From an uncultured Erysipelotrichaceae bacterium (lineage in GTDB: Bacteria > Bacillota_I > Bacilli_A > Erysipelotrichales > Erysipelotrichaceae), in NCBI GenBank assembly GCA_902796525.1, contig CADBPB010000167.1, positions 1 to 8,960 of the forward strand: a DNA stretch of 8,960 nt, given 5' to 3'. A program made the translations under genes and the position numbers. Under the pieces are notes generated by a model. It did no database searches and was not told the DNA's origin. It saw only the letters and a list, made by a program, of their open reading frames with translations. Positions 5,467 to 8,960 of the stretch are shown one piece after another. The stretch's first letter is position 1. The number at the start of each line of letters is the position of its first letter.

Positions 5467-6174
5467 ATGGGAATCTTAAAAAAAGGACTTGTTGTATCTT
5501 GTCAGGCAAAGCCTGATGAGCCGATGTTTGGTCCGGAGATCATGGCGCGTTTTGCCAAAGCGGCCGAAGAAGGCGGCGCCGTAGGCGTTCGTGTGAATAC
5601 TTATCCTGATCTTTGCGCTGTCAGAAAGGCAACCAGCCTGCCGATTCTCGGGCTGATCAAAACGACACATGAAGGTTTCTGGCCGTACATTACTACGACG
5701 ATGGAGGATGTCGATCTGGTAGTAAAATCCGGGGCGGAAATCGTGTGCATCGATGCGACGACCTATCCCAGATATGATGGAAATGATTTTCCAACCTTTT
5801 ACCATCTGGTAAGAGATAAATATCCGAATGTCGAAATTTTAGCAGACATTTCGACATTTGAAGAAGGCGTCAGAGCAGACGAGCTAGGCTGCGATTATGT
5901 TGCAACCACTTTGTGGGGATATACACCGGATACGACCGACCAGGGAGCGACCCTGATTCAGGAATTACGCGAACCCAATATCGACCTGGTAGCAGAACTG
6001 GCCAAAGTCGTCAAAGCACCGATCGTGGCAGAGGGACGTTTCTGGGATTCGACATATGCGATCAAAGCGATCAAAGCAGGTGCTCACGCAGTTACGATCG
6101 GAGCAGGTATCACCAGACCGCAGATCATCACCAAAAAGATCGTCGATGATATCCATCGCGAATGCGAAATATGA
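5467..6174 (+). CDS. nanE: NanE-type N-acylmannosamine-6-phosphate 2-epimerase
   Basis: A 235-residue cytoplasmic TIM-barrel enzyme; known members interconvert ManNAc-6-P and GlcNAc-6-P. Conserved elements: LVVSCQA (8-14), KAAEEGGAVGVR (31-42), Lys65 in GLIK (matching the catalytic lysine of characterised NanE), the YITTTMEDVD region (74-83), CIDAT (94-98), ADISTFEEG (126-134), TTLWGYT (147-153), Glu189 in AEGR (matching the catalytic glutamate) and GAGITRPQIITKK (212-224). Differences from typical NanE: the residues after Lys65 are TTHEGFWP instead of a KR.Y-type stretch, and the basic K/R-rich loop after DAT is TTYPRYDGND. The barrel and catalytic pair are intact, so it should be active, but the substrate may differ. 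It starts 1 bp after the permease stop with a GGGGG-type site inside the permease end, and overlaps the kinase start. Confidence 0.87.
   Translation: MGILKKGLVVSCQAKPDEPMFGPEIMARFAKAAEEGGAVGVRVNTYPDLCAVRKATSLPILGLIKTTHEGFWPYITTTMEDVDLVVKSGAEIVCIDATTYPRYDGNDFPTFYHLVRDKYPNVEILADISTFEEGVRADELGCDYVATTLWGYTPDTTDQGATLIQELREPNIDLVAELAKVVKAPIVAEGRFWDSTYAIKAIKAGAHAVTIGAGITRPQIITKKIVDDIHRECEI
5827..5858 (+). repeat. 11-bp perfect hairpin inside nanE
   Basis: AATGTCGAAAT (5827-5837) and ATTTCGACATT (5848-5858) pair perfectly around a 10-nt loop. They code for the strand leading into, and the residues of, the ADIST motif (about residues 121-131). The sequence after it is purine-rich, not T-rich, so it is not a terminator. 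Confidence 0.6.
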
Positions 6175-7082
6175 AACATGTGATTGCGATCGACATCGGC
6201 GGGACCAAGACTATCGGGTCCCTCTTCGATGAAAACAAAAACATTCTGGAAGAAAAAAGATTTCCGACCAATCCGAAAGCTGGACCAGACAATCTTCTCA
6301 ATGCCTTGTTTAATGTGATTGATGAACTGGTTTCCAAGTACGAAGTCGACTGCATCAGCGTCGGCAGCGCCGGCAGGATCAATATCAATGACGGCAGCGT
6401 GTTCTTTGCGTCCGATAACATTCCCGGATGGACAGGCGTGAAAATCAAGGAGATTCTGGAAGAACGCTATCATATCCTGACGGTCGTAGAGAATGACTGC
6501 AAGGTTGCCGGATATGGAGAAGAATGGAATGGTGCCGCGCAAGGTTTGGATAACTATATCTGTATCACACTGGGAACCGGAGTCGGAGCGGCAGTCAAGG
6601 CAGAAGGAAAGATGATCCATGGTTCCCATTACAGTGCCGGCGAACTGGGACATATCATTCTTCATCCCAATGGCAGACAATGCAACTGCGGACTGAAGGG
6701 CTGTGTTGAACAGTATTGTTCAGGAACGGCACTTACCAAGATCTACAACGAGAAGAGCGACAGCAAGATCGAGACAGGTTATGACTATTTCGAGCGGGTC
6801 AAGGCTAAAGAGCCTCTGGCACTGGAAGTGCTTGCCGATTTTGTGGACGATCTGTTTAACGTGATACTGACTCTGACGAATTCTTACGACCCGGACCGGA
6901 TCATCATTGGCGGAGGCCTGATCGATACCAGGGAATACTGGTGGGATCAGCTGATGGAAAAGATTGCAGCTTCTCCCATCTCAAAGCTGTTTCAAGTCGA
7001 TGTCGTTCCAGCCGCCCTGGGAAGCAAAGCAGGTATCTATGGTGCGGCTTATCTAGGTTTTAAAACACCGCAGGAACAGTAA
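6171..7082 (+). CDS. ROK-family sugar kinase, probable N-acylhexosamine (ManNAc-type) kinase
   Basis: A 303-residue cytoplasmic ATP-dependent kinase that probably phosphorylates C6 of the imported sugar to feed the epimerase. Seen: ATP-binding DIGGTKT (8-14), SVGSAGRIN (63-71), NIPGWTG (83-89), the catalytic Asn108-Asp109 in VENDC, LGTGVGA (134-140), GELGHI with Glu158 and His161 that bind sugar and zinc, the zinc knuckle CNCGLKGCVE (171-180) and a second glycine-rich nucleotide loop, IIIGGGL (244-250). Length is normal. I prefer the ATG at 6171 over 6162 because it forms an ATGA overlap with the nanE stop and puts the first strand at the usual N-terminal distance. There is no good Shine-Dalgarno, so translation probably depends on coupling to nanE. 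The family also contains glucokinases; context, not a residue, favours an amino sugar. Confidence 0.88.
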   Translation: MKHVIAIDIGGTKTIGSLFDENKNILEEKRFPTNPKAGPDNLLNALFNVIDELVSKYEVDCISVGSAGRININDGSVFFASDNIPGWTGVKIKEILEERYHILTVVENDCKVAGYGEEWNGAAQGLDNYICITLGTGVGAAVKAEGKMIHGSHYSAGELGHIILHPNGRQCNCGLKGCVEQYCSGTALTKIYNEKSDSKIETGYDYFERVKAKEPLALEVLADFVDDLFNVILTLTNSYDPDRIIIGGGLIDTREYWWDQLMEKIAASPISKLFQVDVVPAALGSKAGIYGAAYLGFKTPQEQ

Positions 7083-7091
7083 GGGTATTTA

Positions 7092-7132
7092 AAAAAGCAG
7101 AATCCTAATGAAACGGTTCTGCTTTTTGTTTT
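7092..7132 (+). terminator. Intrinsic terminator between convergent operons, probably bidirectional
   Basis: An 11-bp stem (7092-7102 with 7117-7127), with possible extra CC/GG pairing inside, is followed on the plus strand by a T-rich run to 7132. The 5' arm begins with six A residues, so the minus-strand transcript of the converging genes also meets a hairpin followed by U residues. It lies 9 bp after the kinase stop and about 20 bp from the stop of the minus-strand gene. Confidence 0.9.
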
Positions 7133-7146
7133 GCCTGGGTCAACGC

Positions 7147-8310
7147 TTAGATCGACCGGAACAGATCGATCAGCCGCTCTTTCGTCTGCCTTGTCAGCGT
7201 ATCCGTAAACATCTCATAGGTTACATAAGCGAAATCAGGCGGCAGGACATATGGTCCATATCCGTTGGAATAGCTTACCAGCAGCGTTTTTTCATCCAGA
7301 TAGTCCATGTATTCCGTAAAGATCTCATTCGGGAAAAACAACAGTTTCACCGGACCGAGGTTTAAAGTGCTGATGATGACTTCCTGGCTCGGCATGCCGA
7401 AGAGAACGCTGCCTTTGCTTTCCATTTCCGCTCTGACTTTCTGACCGATGGCGATGGTTTCTTTTTCTCTTTCAGAAAGATCGGCACGGATATTGCTCAG
7501 GTCGATCGGCGTGAATTCATGTTCGTAAGTGAACGGATATTCCTTATAGTCGAGGCGCAAGGGTTCTTTTTCGGTGTCTTCATTCATGAGCGAAACGATC
7601 TGCTCATAGAGATGATCACCCAGTTCTTTCAGCGCATCATAATCCTGTCCCGACCGGACGAAACGCGAAGAGATATCGCCAGCTGCGCCTTGCACGAAAG
7701 TGAAGGACGCATCCGCATAGGCATCTTCCAGTTTCCTTAAGACATAGCCGGGATATTCGGCAGAAAAATAAGGAACATTGGCTTGCAGGATGGTCGGATG
7801 GCAGTTGCAGTAAAGCAGGCTGAGGAAATTCCTGCCGTCTTCATAAAAGCGGATCAGTCCAAGATATTCACGGTTCGTTTCATAGCCGGAGATCCTGGAC
7901 TTGCCTACGGCTTGCGTATGGATCTTTTGGAACGAGACCGTAAGGTTTCCGGTTTCCCGGTATTCCATTTTAATGATTTCTTTTTTGAGCAGGTCAAGAA
8001 GGTATTCGACATACTGCGGATCGCGCACATCATTTGCGTAGTGCGTATGCGTCGTGGAAGTGATCACATGGATCCTGTCGTTATGATAGTGATTCCTCAG
8101 ATGTTCCTGCAGATCGTTGCGGCTACTTAAATCGAATGCCAGCAGGTCAAGGGAAAGATGGACGATCCAACAGTCTTCGCTTTGGAACGCCGTCACGCGG
8201 GCATAGAGCTGATCATGGTAAACAGATAGTTTTTCCGTCTGGCTGGAATGGCCGCACTGTCTGGTCGGAAACGGAGCAGCGATATCGATCTTCTTGAATG
8301 CGTATTTCAT
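7147..8310 (-). CDS. Neutral/alkaline ceramidase-family protein without export signal, probable amidohydrolase
   Basis: A 387-residue protein resembling the N-terminal catalytic domain of neutral ceramidases, zinc amidases that cleave N-acyl bonds. Motifs: STTHTH (85-90, metal histidine region), CNCHPT with His171, SAEYPGYVLRKLE (183-195), FVQGAAGDISSR (205-216), FPNEIFTEY with Glu329 and SNGYGPYVLPP (348-358) with Tyr351/354. These match the His, His, Glu, Tyr metal-ligand pattern of the Pseudomonas enzyme as I recall it. No signal peptide or membrane span is present (N-terminus MKYAFKKIDIAAPF), unlike secreted true ceramidases, and it lacks their C-terminal domain. A lipid substrate is therefore doubtful; an N-acylated small molecule is possible. 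The start follows AAGGAG by 4-5 nt. It lies 10 bp downstream of the HAD gene on the same strand, so the two form an operon converging on the transporter operon. Confidence 0.75.
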   Translation of the reverse strand: MKYAFKKIDIAAPFPTRQCGHSSQTEKLSVYHDQLYARVTAFQSEDCWIVHLSLDLLAFDLSSRNDLQEHLRNHYHNDRIHVITSTTHTHYANDVRDPQYVEYLLDLLKKEIIKMEYRETGNLTVSFQKIHTQAVGKSRISGYETNREYLGLIRFYEDGRNFLSLLYCNCHPTILQANVPYFSAEYPGYVLRKLEDAYADASFTFVQGAAGDISSRFVRSGQDYDALKELGDHLYEQIVSLMNEDTEKEPLRLDYKEYPFTYEHEFTPIDLSNIRADLSEREKETIAIGQKVRAEMESKGSVLFGMPSQEVIISTLNLGPVKLLFFPNEIFTEYMDYLDEKTLLVSYSNGYGPYVLPPDFAYVTYEMFTDTLTRQTKERLIDLFRSI

Positions 8311-8320
8311 GGTTCTCCTT

Positions 8321-8960
8321 CTATATCAGTTCAAAATGTTTCAAAGCATTATATAAGCCATCTTCGTCGATGTCATCCGTTACATAGCCGGCAGCGTCTT
8401 TGACGAACTGCGGACTGTTGCCCATGGCGACAGCGATGCCGCAGTGTCTGAACATCTCGATGTCGTTGTCTCCATCGCCGATGCCCATCGTCTCTTCCGG
8501 AGCGATGCCATACATTTTTAACAGTTCATCGATCCCGGATGCTTTCGAGACTCCGTAAGGCACGACATCGACAGCGCCTTCGTGCCAGTAGGTGACCTCG
8601 GCATGTTTCTTTAATGCATTGACCTCCGCATGCGCTTCTTCATTATCCATGAAGATGCAGCCGGCATAGAATTCTTCGCCATGGTAAGGCTTGACTCCCG
8701 GGACTTGCGAATTGATGGAGGTCTGTACGTCGATGATGAAGTCATTGACGAAATTCAGAACGAGATCCTCTTTGGTAGCGATATAGACAGGAAGTCTCCG
8801 TTCTTCGAACATCCGCAGCAGTTCCTCTCTTAGGATCCCGGTGACCGGCTTTTCATAAATGGTCTCTCCTTCGGCATCCAATGCCAGCTGGCCGTTGCAT
8901 AATATCATCCCGTCGAAACGGATCCCGCTGATATCGAACTGTTTCAGTTCCGGAAAGGAA
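8321..8960 (-). CDS. Cof-type HAD-superfamily phosphatase, N-terminus beyond the window
   Basis: The C-terminal 212 or so residues of a cytoplasmic haloacid-dehalogenase-type phosphatase, probably acting on sugar phosphates or similar small molecules. Visible-fragment numbering starts at base 8959. The FDGMILCNGQ stretch (15-24) followed by an acidic turn and YEKP is the usual start of the Cof-type C2 cap. Then come the SKASGIDELL lysine motif (Lys near 139) and GIGDGDNDIEM (about 160-170), the metal-binding motif IV, followed by AVAMGNSPQFVKDAA. The frame is open to the window edge, and the residues before the first in-window ATG (8908) fit the family, so that ATG is internal. The DxDGTL motif lies outside the window. 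Substrate not predictable. It is the first visible gene of the minus-strand pair. Confidence 0.88.
   Translation of the reverse strand, partial: SFPELKQFDISGIRFDGMILCNGQLALDAEGETIYEKPVTGILREELLRMFEERRLPVYIATKEDLVLNFVNDFIIDVQTSINSQVPGVKPYHGEEFYAGCIFMDNEEAHAEVNALKKHAEVTYWHEGAVDVVPYGVSKASGIDELLKMYGIAPEETMGIGDGDNDIEMFRHCGIAVAMGNSPQFVKDAAGYVTDDIDEDGLYNALKHFELI

Noticed and set aside
6084..6680. 198-residue minus-strand open frame across the nanE/kinase junction
   Set aside because: It is antisense to two strongly supported genes, has no family motif, and its composition fits a reverse reading of those genes.
8906..8908. ATG at 8908 as the start of the HAD gene
   Set aside because: The frame is open to the right edge with family-like residues, and a protein starting here would lack the catalytic DxD motif.

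Overview
The window looks like Bacillota (Firmicutes), probably a gut-type member near the Erysipelotrichia. This rests on moderate GC (estimated by eye at just under 50%), strong AGGAGG-type ribosome binding sites, a lipoprotein solute-binding protein, a HutC-type GntR regulator and tight operon packing. The lineage is an inference from style, not a database match. No RNA genes, insertion sequences, CRISPR arrays or phage genes were seen.

Layout. (1) Positions 1-1110 hold the 3' part of an AgaS-type SIS-domain amino-sugar-phosphate deaminase/isomerase; its start lies left of the window, and a clear intrinsic terminator follows. (2) A 138-bp intergenic region holds that terminator, a promoter, and a cluster of tandem and inverted repeats directly before a GntR/HutC regulator (1249-1968). 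(3) The regulator is followed in the same direction by a complete CUT2 (ribose-type) sugar ABC transporter: lipoprotein binding protein (2016-2984), two-NBD ATPase (3027-4508) and permease (4521-5465). Then come a NanE-type N-acylmannosamine-6-phosphate 2-epimerase (5467-6174) and a ROK sugar kinase (6171-7082). A hairpin at 7092-7132 ends the operon and can act in both directions. (4) On the minus strand, converging on that terminator, lie a neutral-ceramidase-family protein with no export signal (7147-8310) and, upstream of it, a Cof-type HAD phosphatase whose N-terminus is beyond the right edge (8321-8960).

How the genes could work together. The binding protein captures a sugar outside the cell, and the permease and ATPase import it unphosphorylated. 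The ROK kinase phosphorylates it at C6, and the epimerase inverts C2 (in the known family, ManNAc-6-P to GlcNAc-6-P). The AgaS-like enzyme could then act on the de-acetylated hexosamine-6-phosphate. No sialate lyase (NanA) or GlcNAc-6-P deacetylase (NagA) is visible, so the simplest reading is uptake of a free amino sugar such as ManNAc, or a relative, rather than whole sialic acid. The NanE and the binding-protein pocket both differ from textbook relatives, so the true substrate is open.

Beyond genes, the transporter/epimerase region carries three long perfect inverted repeats inside coding sequence (stems of 11, 13 and 11 bp). An 11-nt match to the full anti-Shine-Dalgarno complement sits at the junction of the ATPase's two nucleotide-binding domains.
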